DNA of 64,000 nucleotides from Variovorax boronicumulans (lineage in GTDB: Bacteria > Pseudomonadota > Gammaproteobacteria > Burkholderiales > Burkholderiaceae_C). The position numbers were made by a program, and so were the translations under genes. Shown here one piece after another: positions 26,491 to 35,373 of the stretch. The stretch covers positions 1 to 64,000 of the forward strand of contig NZ_JAUSSG010000002.1 of NCBI RefSeq assembly GCF_030812215.1. The letters are read 5' to 3'. Below the pieces are notes generated by a model. That model saw only the letters and a list, made by a program, of their open reading frames with translations, searched no databases and was not told the DNA's origin. The stretch's first letter is position 1, and every line of letters starts with the position of its first letter.

Positions 26491-27156
26491 ATGCCCACAT
26501 CGACCCTTGACCGCCTCGCCGCGCTGGATACCAACACGGTCTCCGATGCGCTCGACTTCCTCGGCCTCCCGGGCGCCACGTTCGGCCTTCGGCCGCTGTG
26601 GAATTGCCCCAAGATCGTTGGCCGCGCCAGCACCATCCAGCTGGGTCCCAAGACCGACGCCAAGCCCACGGTTCACCTGATTTCTCCCGTGATCGCCGAG
26701 ATCACGACGGACGATCGGATCCTCGTGATCGCGGGCGGCCAGGACGGCATCTCCTGCTGGGGCGACATCCTCGCGAACGCCGCACAGGTCCGCAAGGTCC
26801 GCGGCTCCGTCATCGACGGCCTCAGCCGGGACATCGACGGCAGCGAGTCCATCGGCTACCCGGTCTACGGGCGCGGCGTCACCATGATCAGTGCGCGCAA
26901 CCGCGTGATCCAGATCGATTCGGGGCACCGCGTCAGGATCGCCGGCGTGGACGTCGACGAAGGCGACTACCTGATCGCCGACCGTTGCGGCACCGTCTTC
27001 ATCCCGGCCGCCCGAATCATCGAAGTACTGGATCTCGCAGAGAAGATCGCCCGCCGCCAGGACGGCATGGTCGAGGCCGTGCGCCGCGGCCGCTCCGTCG
27101 CCGACGTCATGCACGACAAGGAATTCGAAGCCATCAACCAGGGGCCCGCCAAATGA
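26491..27156 (+). CDS. RraA-fold aldolase/decarboxylase
   Basis: 221 aa from the ATG at 26491; an in-frame ATG at 26443 would add 16 residues and crowd the divergent promoter. The RraA pattern is VSDALDFLGLPG, SCWGDILANAA, GLSRD (catalytic Arg-Asp) and GYPVYGRG. It differs from the CHA-aldolase-like genes by a PKTDAKPTVHLISP insert region where those have a LMLHY segment. Its stop overlaps the next RraA-fold start (ATGA), so the two paralogues are coupled and may form a mixed oligomer or act in sequence. Confidence 0.82.
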   Translation: MPTSTLDRLAALDTNTVSDALDFLGLPGATFGLRPLWNCPKIVGRASTIQLGPKTDAKPTVHLISPVIAEITTDDRILVIAGGQDGISCWGDILANAAQVRKVRGSVIDGLSRDIDGSESIGYPVYGRGVTMISARNRVIQIDSGHRVRIAGVDVDEGDYLIADRCGTVFIPAARIIEVLDLAEKIARRQDGMVEAVRRGRSVADVMHDKEFEAINQGPAK

Positions 27157-27821
27157 ACGCCGAAGACAAGGAACTCGTCGCACTCTTTCACGGGCTCGAC
27201 ACCCCGGGCGTCTCCGACGCCATGGACAAGCTGGGCCTGCCGGGCCAGTGCATGAACGTGATGCCTCTGGACAACTACAGGAGCGTCGTCGTCGGTCCGG
27301 CTTTCACCGTCAAGTACGCCTCGGCCAGCACGCCGCCTGGAACCGTGGGCGACTTCATCGACGATGTCGCCGAGGGCGATGTCGTGGTGATCGACAACGA
27401 CGGCCGCACCGACTGCACGGTCTGGGGCGACATCATGACCCAGTACGCCGGCGCCCGAAAGATTGCGGGAACCGTGATCGACGGGGTCTGCCGCGACGTG
27501 TCCAAGGCATTGGGAGACGGCTATCCGCTCTTCACCAAGGGTCGGTTCATGCGCACGGGCAAGGACAGGGTCCAGGTGGAGGCAGTCAACGTTCCCGTGT
27601 CGATCGGAACGGCGCGCGTCGTGGCACGCGACATCGTAGTCGCGGACGCGAACGGTGTCGTCGTCGTGCCGCGCAGCCGGGCCAGGGAGGTCGCGGAAGT
27701 GGCGCGCCGCATCGAGGGCGTGGAGGCGAGCATTCGCGACCAAATCGCGCAAGGCAAGTCGCTCGGAGAAGCCCGCGCCTCGCTCGGCTATCACACCCTT
27801 CAGCAACGAGGTGCGGCGTGA
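27153..27821 (+). CDS. RraA-fold aldolase/decarboxylase
   Basis: 222 aa; the ATG at 27153 overlaps the previous stop (ATGA). Motifs: VSDAMDKLGLPGQ, TVWGDIMTQYAG and GVCRD, with KGRFMRTGKDRVQVEA after it. It is the nearest relative of the gene at 30493 (shared PGTVGD, DCTVWGxI, MRTGKDRVQVEA, GYHTLQ at the C-terminus). The C-terminus ends at GGTGA, overlapping a possible GTG start of the aminotransferase. Probably a retro-aldol or decarboxylating enzyme on an imported acid. Confidence 0.85.
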   Translation: MNAEDKELVALFHGLDTPGVSDAMDKLGLPGQCMNVMPLDNYRSVVVGPAFTVKYASASTPPGTVGDFIDDVAEGDVVVIDNDGRTDCTVWGDIMTQYAGARKIAGTVIDGVCRDVSKALGDGYPLFTKGRFMRTGKDRVQVEAVNVPVSIGTARVVARDIVVADANGVVVVPRSRAREVAEVARRIEGVEASIRDQIAQGKSLGEARASLGYHTLQQRGAA

Positions 27822-27823
27822 CG

Positions 27824-29044
27824 ATGAAAAGCGATCCGTACCTTCAGCGGCTGAACGTGCACCTGGCCAGCGCTCAGCCCTCGGCCACCTACCGGATGAT
27901 GGACCGCGTTGCCGCCCGGCGCGCCGAAGGCGCGAAGGTGATTTCCCTGTCGGCAGGCGAGCCTGACTTCGACACCCCAGCACACATCCGGGCCGCGGCG
28001 ATCGATGCCATCGGCGCGGGGCATACGCGCTACACCCAGGTGGCCGGCATGCGCGCGCTGCGGGAGGCGGTCGCACGCAAGTTCCAGCTCGAGAACGGAC
28101 TGGCCTGCACTTGGCAAGACACCATCGTGTGCTCGGGCGGAAAGCAGGTGATCTACAACGCACTGGCCGCGACGCTGAACGTCGGCGATGAGGTGATCGT
28201 GCCGGCGCCCTATTGGGTCAGCTATCCCGAGATGGTCCAGCTCTGCGGCGGCCGGGCCGTCATCGCGACCTGCGACAACAACTCGGGGTTCAAGCTCACG
28301 CCGGAGAAGCTGTCCCAGGCCATCAGCGCCAGGACGCGCTGGCTGATCCTCAACTCGCCGTCCAACCCCACGGGCGCGGTCTACTCGCGCGATGAGTTGC
28401 GCGCGCTGGCCGACGTGCTGTTGAAGCACCCGCATGTCCTGGTGCTTTCCGACGACATCTACGAGCACCTGATCTTTGACGGCGCCGAGTTCTGCACCAT
28501 CGCCCAGGTCGAGCCGCGCCTGGCGGAACGCACGGTCACCATGAATGGCGTATCGAAAGCCTACGCCATGACGGGCTGGCGGATCGGCTTCTGCACGGCG
28601 CCGCGTTGGCTGCTCGACGCCATGGAGAAGCTGCAAGGCCAGCAGACGTCCGGCTCTTGTTCGATTTCGCAGCACGCCGCCCTCGCCGCGCTCACCGGTC
28701 CGCAGGATTTCATCGCGTCCAGCCGCCGGGTTTTCCAGGCGCGCAGAGACATGATGGTGGAGGCATTGAACGCCACGCCCGGGCTTCGTTGCGATACCCC
28801 CGCCGGCGCGTTCTACGCGTTCGCATCCTGTGAGGGTCTGATCGGCAAGAGATCGCAAGGCGGTGCGCTTCTGCGCACGGACGAGGACGTCGCGCTCGCA
28901 CTCCTCGATGAGGCGGATGTGGCCGTTGTTCACGGAAGTGCGTTTGGCCTGGGACCTTACATCCGGATCGCCTATGCACTGGACGACCGCGCTCTGCAGC
29001 AAGCTTGCAATGCCATTTCTCGATTCGCCTCGGCCTGCAACTGA
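27824..29044 (+). CDS. Class I/II PLP-dependent aminotransferase
   Basis: 406 aa from the ATG at 27824; a GTG at 27818 with GAGG 6 nt before it, overlapping the RraA stop, is an alternative start. Fold type I aspartate/aromatic-type aminotransferase: LSAGEPDFDTP, NSPSNPTGA, the PLP lysine in NGVSKAYAMTGWRIG, and a C-terminal Arg in YIRIAYAL for substrate carboxylate binding. It is coupled to two RraA-fold genes, so it may supply the 2-oxo acid that the aldolases cleave or aminate their product. Confidence 0.9.
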   Translation: MKSDPYLQRLNVHLASAQPSATYRMMDRVAARRAEGAKVISLSAGEPDFDTPAHIRAAAIDAIGAGHTRYTQVAGMRALREAVARKFQLENGLACTWQDTIVCSGGKQVIYNALAATLNVGDEVIVPAPYWVSYPEMVQLCGGRAVIATCDNNSGFKLTPEKLSQAISARTRWLILNSPSNPTGAVYSRDELRALADVLLKHPHVLVLSDDIYEHLIFDGAEFCTIAQVEPRLAERTVTMNGVSKAYAMTGWRIGFCTAPRWLLDAMEKLQGQQTSGSCSISQHAALAALTGPQDFIASSRRVFQARRDMMVEALNATPGLRCDTPAGAFYAFASCEGLIGKRSQGGALLRTDEDVALALLDEADVAVVHGSAFGLGPYIRIAYALDDRALQQACNAISRFASACN

Positions 29045-29074
29045 GTCCTTGGGTGCCGATGCTAGAGTGAACTC

Positions 29075-29476
29075 ATGGCACATGAAACGCCCCCTCGGCT
29101 ACGGGCTGCCGACCTCAGAAAACTGACGGCGGAGGCGGATGCCTTTGGCGCCGACAAGAATTGCTCTTGTCGGCTACTCCACGCCGTGGGGTGGGAAAGC
29201 ATCCCCGACGAACGCTGGCCTGCCGACCTCATGGAGTTGCAAGGCACGTTGCGTGATGCGGAACTCCATGAGCCGACTTTCGAAGAGTTCCACCCCGCCG
29301 GTACGCGCTATGACTCGTCCGATGCGCCCGTCGCGATCGATTTCTTTCCGTTCAATCGATGCGATGTCTATCGCTGTGTCGCTTGCAAGCTGGTGGTCCT
29401 TCGTTACACGGAATACGGCGGCTATTACGTCGATCACAGGGCACGCTGCGTGAAGACGTCGCTGATCGTCAATTGA
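29075..29476 (+). CDS. Conserved hypothetical protein with CxC and CxxC motifs
   Basis: 133 aa. Not assigned to a function. It carries NCSCRL near the N-terminus and RCVACK plus a final RARCVK near the C-terminus, a possible metal site, and a repeated-looking RYTEYGGYYVDHRAR stretch. It begins 30 nt behind the aminotransferase stop on the same strand. Its codon use is like its neighbours and no frameshift is seen. It could be cotranscribed with the aminotransferase, but its role is unknown. Confidence 0.65.
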   Translation: MAHETPPRLRAADLRKLTAEADAFGADKNCSCRLLHAVGWESIPDERWPADLMELQGTLRDAELHEPTFEEFHPAGTRYDSSDAPVAIDFFPFNRCDVYRCVACKLVVLRYTEYGGYYVDHRARCVKTSLIVN

Positions 29477-29502
29477 TGCCGCTGGATGGATGAGCCGCTT
29501 CG

Positions 29503-30399
29503 TCAGCGGGTCAGCGACTGCATCGATGCGATGTCGAGGAACACATCGGCCAACTGATGCGCAACGCCCTTGCGACGAATGGCAAAGACGTTGGCCATGG
29601 TCTTGACGCCCCTGACGGGTAGAAACCGGATATCACCGCGGTTGCTGTCCGCGACCGACTTGCCGACCAGTGTGAAGCCCAGCCCCGCCGCGACCAGACC
29701 GAGCGCGGTATGGATCTCCTTGGCCTCATAGCCAATCCGCGGCCTCACGCCTGCGGCTTCCAGCGCCTGCAGCGTATGCCGCGCGAAGCTGCTGTTGGGG
29801 TCCTTCGGATAGCTGATGAAAGAAGCGTCGTTCAGATCTCGCGGGTTGAGTACCTTGCGGCGGGCCAGAGGATCGACGGACGGCAACGCGGCCAGCAACG
29901 GCTCGCTGAACAGTGGAATGCACTCCAGATCGTCCTCTGAGACGAACGGGCCGATGGTCCGCGCCAGGCCGACGTGGATCAAGCCGTTGCGCAGCGCCTC
30001 GCCCTGATGCTCGGTGAGTATCTCGGTCAGATCGATGCGCACCTTCGGAGCACTTGCTTTCATCGCGCGCACGGCATCTGGGAGCACAGAGAAGATAGTC
30101 GAGCGCGTGAACCCAATGCTGAGCCAGCCTGAACGGCCGAGCGAGAGCTCTTTCGCTTCTTCGAGCATGCGCTGCGTGTCAGACAGCAGCGCTCTCGCCT
30201 TCGGATAGAGAAACCGCCCGAGCGGCGTGAGCTTCATCGGGCGCGTGGCGCGGTCGAAGAGCTTTCCGCCAAGCTGCTCCTCCAGCTGGGCGATCTGCAT
30301 GCTGACTGCGGCAGGAACGACGTGCAGCCTGCTGGCCGCAAGGTTGGCGCTCTCGGTTTCCACGACCTCGCAAAAGTAGCGCAATGCTCTCAGATTCAT
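29503..30399 (-). CDS. LysR-family transcriptional regulator
   Basis: 298 aa from the ATG at 30399 (MNLRALRYFCEVVETES). HTH: NLAASRLHVVPAAVSMQIAQ. It is a clear paralogue of the 10509 LysR (same length, same RYFCEV, SMQI.QLEE..GG.LFDRA and SGWL.IGF segments). It is divergent from the RraA-Bug-RraA module at 30493-32889, and the symmetric site at 30403-30422 lies directly upstream. Each paralogue sits next to an RraA-fold gene and a Bug receptor, which points to duplication of a whole module. Confidence 0.9.
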   Translation of the reverse strand: MNLRALRYFCEVVETESANLAASRLHVVPAAVSMQIAQLEEQLGGKLFDRATRPMKLTPLGRFLYPKARALLSDTQRMLEEAKELSLGRSGWLSIGFTRSTIFSVLPDAVRAMKASAPKVRIDLTEILTEHQGEALRNGLIHVGLARTIGPFVSEDDLECIPLFSEPLLAALPSVDPLARRKVLNPRDLNDASFISYPKDPNSSFARHTLQALEAAGVRPRIGYEAKEIHTALGLVAAGLGFTLVGKSVADSNRGDIRFLPVRGVKTMANVFAIRRKGVAHQLADVFLDIASMQSLTR

Positions 30400-30402
30400 A
30401 TT

Positions 30403-30422
30403 TTTTGATCTTAGAGTCAAAA
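30403..30422. promoter_or_regulatory. Candidate LysR operator
   Basis: TTTTGA and TCAAAA are perfect arms around TCTTAGAG, 4 nt from the lysR start in the divergent gap, a spacing compatible with LysR autoregulation. Confidence 0.4.
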
Positions 30423-30482
30423 CTCGTTGATTGCATTCGCTCTTTCGTTAACTGAGCATTGAGGCTTGTTTCACCCGCTACT

Positions 30483-30490
30483 GGAGACAA
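30483..30490 (+). promoter_or_regulatory. Ribosome binding site that decides a TTG start
   Basis: GGAGACAA lies 2 nt before TTG at 30493. The same word precedes several ATG starts in the window, which supports TTG as the true start of this RraA-fold gene rather than the upstream TTG at 30466. Confidence 0.6.
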
Positions 30491-30492
30491 CC

Positions 30493-31182
30493 TTGACATC
30501 CGATGTGAAAGAGCCGGAATGGCTCACGCAGGCCCGCACGCTCTCCACGGCCGAAGTGTCCGACGCCCTGGACTTCTTCAACCTGCCGGGAAGCGCATTG
30601 GGCATCCGCCCGATCGCAGGCCCGGCCAAGCTCTTCGGTCAGGCCTTCACGATCCGCTTCGCTCCGATCGATCGCGCCCAGCCGGGCACCGTGGGCGACT
30701 ACATCGACCGCCTGCGGCCGGGCAGCGTGGTCGTGCTGGACAACGCCGGCCGGCTCGACTGCACGGTCTGGGGCGGCATCCTGAGCCGGCTTGCCGCGCA
30801 CAAGCGGATCGGAGGGACTGTGATCAACGGCGTATGCCGCGACACAGCGGAAGCCGATGAAGCCGACTACCCCCTGTACGCCGCCGGCAAGTTCATGCGG
30901 ACCGGCAAGGATCGCGTCCAGGTCGAGGCCTACGAGCAGCCTGTGAGCCTGGGCGACGTGCGCGTCTGCAACGGCGACCTCCTCATCGGCGACGACGACG
31001 GCGTGGTGGTCGTGCCTCACGCGCGCATGCAGGAGGTGCTCACGAAAGCACTGGAAACCCGGGTCGTCGAGGTGCAGATTCTCGATGCGGCGCTGGCAGG
31101 CATGCCGCTGGCCGAAGCGCGCAAGAAGTTCGGCTATCACACCCTGCAGCGTTCGCCCACCACGCTTGCGAGCCAGGCTTGA
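30493..31182 (+). CDS. RraA-fold aldolase/decarboxylase
   Basis: 229 aa from a TTG at 30493; a further upstream TTG at 30466 keeps the frame open but lacks an SD. Motifs: AEVSDALDFFNLPGS, CTVWGGILSRLA, INGVCRD and AAGKFMRTGKDRVQVEA. Close relative of the gene at 27153. A Bug receptor follows after 41 nt and a CHA-aldolase-like gene after that, all on one strand behind a divergent LysR. The substrate is unknown. Confidence 0.85.
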   Translation: MTSDVKEPEWLTQARTLSTAEVSDALDFFNLPGSALGIRPIAGPAKLFGQAFTIRFAPIDRAQPGTVGDYIDRLRPGSVVVLDNAGRLDCTVWGGILSRLAAHKRIGGTVINGVCRDTAEADEADYPLYAAGKFMRTGKDRVQVEAYEQPVSLGDVRVCNGDLLIGDDDGVVVVPHARMQEVLTKALETRVVEVQILDAALAGMPLAEARKKFGYHTLQRSPTTLASQA

Positions 31183-31223
31183 CTGCAGCCCCCTGAGATA
31201 TCAAGAAGCAACGGAGACAAGAT

Positions 31224-32204
31224 ATGAAATCGATCCCTTCCCTGATCGGCGCGGCTGCCGTCGGCCTGACACTGAACGCCCTCGCAGGCGTCGCCTTCGC
31301 GGAGCCGGCGTATCCATGCCAGGTCGTGAAGCTCGTGTCGCCCTACCCGCCCGGTGGCACCACCGACATCCTCGCGCGCCTGGTCGCACCGGGCCTGGCC
31401 AAGGAACTGGGCACCAACGTCATCGTGGACAACAAGGGCGGCGCCAGCAGCAACATTGGCACCGAGTTCGTGTCGGCCGCGGCGCCCGACGGATGCACGC
31501 TGCTCCTGGGCAACAACACGGGCGTGGTCATCAACCGCAACCTGTACAAGCTTCGCCTCGACCCGATCAAGTCGCTCGCGCCAGTCGTCGAAGTCGCCTC
31601 CGTCCCGCTGGTCCTGTACGTCAACGCGACCGAGTCGGCAAAGACGCTTGATCAGCTCGTGGCAGCCGTCAAGGCGAAACCAGGAAAGTACAGCTTCGCA
31701 TCTGGTGGCAGCGGCAGTCCGCAGCATCTGATGGGCGAGTTGTTGAAACTGGAGATGAACCTGGACATGACCCACATTCCGTACCGGGGGCAAGCGCCGG
31801 CCATGGCCGACGTGATTGCCGGCCAGGTGCCCGTCGCCTTCGAAACAACGACGGCGATCGCATCACAGCTGGGGGGAGGACGCATTCGAGCCCTGGCAAC
31901 CACCGGCAGCGCGCGCTCGAAAAACCTTCCCGACGTTCCCACCATGAAGGAGTTGGGTCACCCGAACTTCGTCATCGAGAACTGGTACGGCATCTTCGCT
32001 CCCGCCAAGACACCGACTGCGCTCGTGGCGCGATTGAACCGCGACCTGCGCAAGGTCCTGAAGAGCGCCGAGGCCTCCAAAAGCCTGGCGGACATGGGGT
32101 CGCGAGACGTCTCCGGTACATCGGAGCAGTTCGCCCAGTTCATCGACAAGGAGCTTCCCTACTGGGAATCGCTCGTCAAGCGTTCTGGCGCCAAGGTCGA
32201 CTGA
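31224..32204 (+). CDS. Bug-family (TctC) substrate-binding protein with two cysteines
   Basis: 326 aa; ATG with GGAGACAA at 31213-31220. Signal peptide at about 1-26 (GVAFAEP). Family motifs: PYPPGGTTDILAR, VDNKGGASSNIG, HIPYRGQAPAMAD. Two cysteines, C32 (YPCQVV) and C91 (DGCTLL), replace positions that are normally not cysteine; DGYTL is the usual reading at the second. In the periplasm they could form a disulfide bridging the first strand and the ligand-side loop. It lies in the RraA-Bug-RraA module controlled by the 30399 LysR. Confidence 0.92.
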   Translation: MKSIPSLIGAAAVGLTLNALAGVAFAEPAYPCQVVKLVSPYPPGGTTDILARLVAPGLAKELGTNVIVDNKGGASSNIGTEFVSAAAPDGCTLLLGNNTGVVINRNLYKLRLDPIKSLAPVVEVASVPLVLYVNATESAKTLDQLVAAVKAKPGKYSFASGGSGSPQHLMGELLKLEMNLDMTHIPYRGQAPAMADVIAGQVPVAFETTTAIASQLGGGRIRALATTGSARSKNLPDVPTMKELGHPNFVIENWYGIFAPAKTPTALVARLNRDLRKVLKSAEASKSLADMGSRDVSGTSEQFAQFIDKELPYWESLVKRSGAKVD

Positions 32205-32250
32205 GCCATCGCCCGCCAAACCCCATCAGTTTCAATTCCGGAGAGTATTC

Positions 32251-32889
32251 GTGGTCACTTCTGAACAGATCAACCAGCTTCGCGACCTCGGCGCAGCAAC
32301 CGTGTACGAGGCGCAAGGCGCCAAGGGAGCGCTCGACCACGGCGTCAAGCCCATCGACCCATCCGTCAAGCTCGCTGGCCCCGCGTACACGGTGGACTGC
32401 CGCCCTGCCGACAACCTGATGCTGCACTATGCCGTGCAGAAGGCCAGACCCGGTGACGTGCTCGTGGTGGATGCAAAGGCTTTCATGGAAGCTGGCCCCT
32501 GGGGCGACGTTCTGACGATCCAGGCCATGAAGGTCGGCATCGCCGGCCTCGTCATCAATGGCTGCGTGCGCGACGCCAGCCTGATCATCGAGCTGGGCTT
32601 CCCCGTGTTCTGCCGCGGCCTGTCGATCAAGGGGACCGGCAAGAACCAGCCGGGCAAGGTCGGCGTGCCTGTTCTGATCGGCGACGTGCAGATCAATCCG
32701 GGCGACATCGTCGTGGGAGACCGGGACGGCATCGTCGTGGTTCCGGAAACCGAAGTCGGCAGTGCAATCGCCACGAGTCTTGCGCGGGAAGCCAAGGAGG
32801 TGCAACAGCGCAAGGCAATCCAGGAAGGTACCTCCACCATCGATCTGCTCAACCTGGCCGACACGTTGAAGCGCTTCGGCCTGGTGTGA
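32251..32889 (+). CDS. RraA-fold aldolase/decarboxylase (4-carboxy-4-hydroxy-2-oxoadipate aldolase-like)
   Basis: 212 aa from the GTG at 32251, preceded by GGAGAG. Motifs: ATVYEAQG, GPWGDVLT, GCVRD, FCRGLSIKGTGK. Nearest to the gene at 11481, and its C-terminal segment AREAKEVQQRKAIQEG is almost repeated in the remnant at 41764-41882. It ends the module that starts with the 30493 gene. Predicted to cleave or decarboxylate a 4-hydroxy-2-oxo acid; it is likely a trimer or hexamer, as in the family. Confidence 0.85.
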   Translation: MVTSEQINQLRDLGAATVYEAQGAKGALDHGVKPIDPSVKLAGPAYTVDCRPADNLMLHYAVQKARPGDVLVVDAKAFMEAGPWGDVLTIQAMKVGIAGLVINGCVRDASLIIELGFPVFCRGLSIKGTGKNQPGKVGVPVLIGDVQINPGDIVVGDRDGIVVVPETEVGSAIATSLAREAKEVQQRKAIQEGTSTIDLLNLADTLKRFGLV

Positions 32890-32900
32890 CCGGCCCGCGG

Positions 32901-33677
32901 TCAGGTGAAGGCCTTGACCGCAATTCCCGCATCGTTCAGCCGCGTGCGAATGGTGCTCGCCATCTGAATGGCGCCGGGACTGTCGCCATGCACGCAGATC
33001 GATCCGATCTCCATCCGCAGCAAGGCGCCTTCGACGGTCTCCACTCCACCGGCCTCGACCATCCGTAGCACGCGCGCAGCCACTTCTTCGGGGTCATGCA
33101 AGACCGCACCGGGCAGCTTGCGAGAGACCAATCGGCCGTCGATGGTGTAGGCCCTGTCGGCGAAGATCTCTGCACAAGTGCGCATGCCGAGTTCTTTCGC
33201 GATGCGTGTGGCGTGACCATCGGGATACGTGAGCAACACCAGCTTGCGATCCACCGCGGCGATGGCTCGCACGATGGCACCCGCCACAGCAGCATCGACC
33301 TGCGACAGGTTGCCCAATGCGCCGTGCGGCTTAACGTAGGTGATCGGATGGCCCACGAGGTCCGCCACGCCCATTGCGGCCCCGACCTGGTAGGCGACGA
33401 ACTGCTCGATCTCGACGGGGGAAAATGGCAGCTCCCGGCGGCCGAATCCCCACAGATCGGGGTAACCCGGGTGGGCTCCGACGGCCACGCCCAGTTCCTT
33501 GGCGCGCGCGAAGGTCCGCGCCATGATGTGCGGGTCTCCGGCGTGCATTCCGCAAGCGACATTCGCGGAGCTCACGATCTCGAGGATCGCGTTGTCGTCC
33601 CCCATCTTCCAGGCGCCGAAGCCTTCGCCGAGGTCGGAGTTCAGATCCACGGATCGCGGGACGCTTGTCGAATTCAT
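32901..33677 (-). CDS. pxpA: 5-oxoprolinase subunit PxpA (LamB/YcsF family)
   Basis: 258 aa from the ATG at 33677. Signature: VDLNSDLGEGFGAWKMGDD, SSANVACGMHAGDP, VKPHGALGN. PxpA with PxpB and PxpC makes the ATP-dependent 5-oxoprolinase that opens 5-oxo-L-proline to glutamate. Its start overlaps the pxpC stop by ATGA, and it is last in the minus-strand cluster from 39573. In this cluster the enzyme may act on another lactam or cyclic imide, since an amidase and two Bug receptors precede it. Confidence 0.9.
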   Translation of the reverse strand: MNSTSVPRSVDLNSDLGEGFGAWKMGDDNAILEIVSSANVACGMHAGDPHIMARTFARAKELGVAVGAHPGYPDLWGFGRRELPFSPVEIEQFVAYQVGAAMGVADLVGHPITYVKPHGALGNLSQVDAAVAGAIVRAIAAVDRKLVLLTYPDGHATRIAKELGMRTCAEIFADRAYTIDGRLVSRKLPGAVLHDPEEVAARVLRMVEAGGVETVEGALLRMEIGSICVHGDSPGAIQMASTIRTRLNDAGIAVKAFT

Positions 33678-34696
33678 GGGGGCTTCCTTTCGAGGTTGGG
33701 TTGAACGGGTTTTCTCGCCACAGGACACGGCTTGAGCGCCAGCCCATGCCGGATGCGCGCCTGCTCGTGCTCCTGGTCGCGGATGGCTGCAACGGCTGCT
33801 TCATGCTCGACCAGTTCGAACCGGATGCGCTGCCCGGGGCGAAGCTGGGCAAGCCGCCAGAGGTCCGGCTCGATGACGTTGGCGATCTTTGGGTAGCCGC
33901 CGCATGTGTTGGCCTCGGCCATCTGAACGATCGGTTGACCTGAAGGCGGAACCTGCACGGTCCCCGGCACGATGCCGTGCGACAGGAGCTCCAGCGGTTT
34001 GCGGGTCGACAAGGCATGACCGTCAAGCCGAAAACCCTGCCGGTTGCAATCCGGGGTCAGCCGATATTCGCTTTGCTGGAAGGTTCGCGTCGCATCCGCA
34101 GTGAAGTGCGGGTACTCGGCCGATGCGAGCACGCGGATCGTCGCCGCGCCAGCAGCCACCTGGCCGAAGAATTCAAACCGCGATGCCGGCCCGATGCCGA
34201 ACGGGGTGACGTCGGTTGCGTCGCAACGCCCGCCCTCCCCCAGCGCCAACCGGTCCCCCTTGCGCAACCCGCGACCTTCCAGCCCACCGAAACCACTCTT
34301 CAGGTCCGTCGAGCACGAGCCGAGGACGCGGGGCACGTCGATGCCACCAGCGATCGCCAGGTAAGCCCTGGCGCCTCGCTCCGGGGCGGCGATGGTCAGC
34401 ACCTCGCCGGCATCGACCGAGGCCGCCCACCAGCTCGGCAGCTTTCGCGCCCGCATCTCGAGCGTCGTGATCGCGCCCGTGCATGAAAAACGCAGGGGCT
34501 GGTGGAACCGAATCCTGAACGGAAAGATGCTGATCTCGATGCCAGCCGCAGCGGCATCATTGCCGACCATCCAGTTCGCCATCGAGAGCGCCGGCGCATC
34601 CATCGCACCGGCGCCGCAAACGCCGATCGCAAGATGCCCCGGTCGCCCCAGGTCTTGCACCAGGTTCAAGCCGCCGTTGCTGAGGACCTCGATCAT
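33674..34696 (-). CDS. pxpC: 5-oxoprolinase subunit PxpC (biotin-dependent carboxylase-like, KipA family)
   Basis: 340 aa from the ATG at 34696. Signature QDLGRPGHLAIGVCGAGAMD, then GGIDVPRVLGSCSTDLKSGFGG and AEANTCGGYPKIANV. The family length is about 300-350 aa. It overlaps the pxpB stop and the pxpA start by 4 nt each, so the three subunits are coupled in the order B-C-A. Confidence 0.9.
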   Translation of the reverse strand: MIEVLSNGGLNLVQDLGRPGHLAIGVCGAGAMDAPALSMANWMVGNDAAAAGIEISIFPFRIRFHQPLRFSCTGAITTLEMRARKLPSWWAASVDAGEVLTIAAPERGARAYLAIAGGIDVPRVLGSCSTDLKSGFGGLEGRGLRKGDRLALGEGGRCDATDVTPFGIGPASRFEFFGQVAAGAATIRVLASAEYPHFTADATRTFQQSEYRLTPDCNRQGFRLDGHALSTRKPLELLSHGIVPGTVQVPPSGQPIVQMAEANTCGGYPKIANVIEPDLWRLAQLRPGQRIRFELVEHEAAVAAIRDQEHEQARIRHGLALKPCPVARKPVQPNLERKPP

Positions 34697-35373
34697 CGCC
34701 TCGCGTCCCGCGCGATGAAGCGGATCTGGTCGCCTGGCGCCAGCAGGCAAGGCCGGGCACGCGAGGGATCGAACATGTCGAGCTTCGTCGCGCCGAGCGC
34801 GTGCCATCCGGAGGGCATGTCCATCGGGATCACGCCCGTCTGCGCCCCGCCGATCGCCACTGTGCCCCTGGCGATCCGGGGGCGCGGCGTCGTGTGCCTC
34901 GGCGTGCTGAGGCCCGAAGGCAGGCCGACAAGGTATGCGAACCCCGGTACAGACCCGATGCACGCGACGTGATATGTCGCCGACGTGTGAAGCCGGATCA
35001 CTTCATCCACGCCAAGACCCGCGTGCCTGGCAACGCCTTCCAGCTCGGAGTCTCGCGAGGTGTCGTACACCACCGGCACTTCGATCATGCGTCCGCTTTC
35101 CTTGCTCGGACGTGCAGATTTCCACGCCTGAAGAAGCTCGAGGGCCAGCGCCTGCGGATGCGTGCGCAGCGGATCGAACATGACGAGCAGGTTGTTCACA
35201 CCGAGGACCACGCTGCGCAAGCATTCCCAGCGCAAGAGTGGCCCAGCCTCTCCGACCAGTGCCCACAGGCGTCTCTGGGCCGGAAGACTGAACGGTCCGC
35301 TGGAAACATCCAGCAGGAGCCCGCCCGCGCCGCAGGGCTGAACACGAGGCTTCATCGGAAGTTGGCGAGGCAT
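34693..35373 (-). CDS. pxpB: 5-oxoprolinase subunit PxpB (KipI family)
   Basis: 226 aa. The N-terminal half is a divergent version of the family fold; the C-terminal half has the clear signature GSVPGFAYLVGLP, TPRPRIARGTVAIGG and SGWHALGAT. An alternative start at the second Met (residue 7) is possible. It follows the Bug gene at 35374 with no gap (adjacent coordinates), so it is cotranscribed with the receptor genes. Confidence 0.87.
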   Translation of the reverse strand: MPRQLPMKPRVQPCGAGGLLLDVSSGPFSLPAQRRLWALVGEAGPLLRWECLRSVVLGVNNLLVMFDPLRTHPQALALELLQAWKSARPSKESGRMIEVPVVYDTSRDSELEGVARHAGLGVDEVIRLHTSATYHVACIGSVPGFAYLVGLPSGLSTPRHTTPRPRIARGTVAIGGAQTGVIPMDMPSGWHALGATKLDMFDPSRARPCLLAPGDQIRFIARDARR

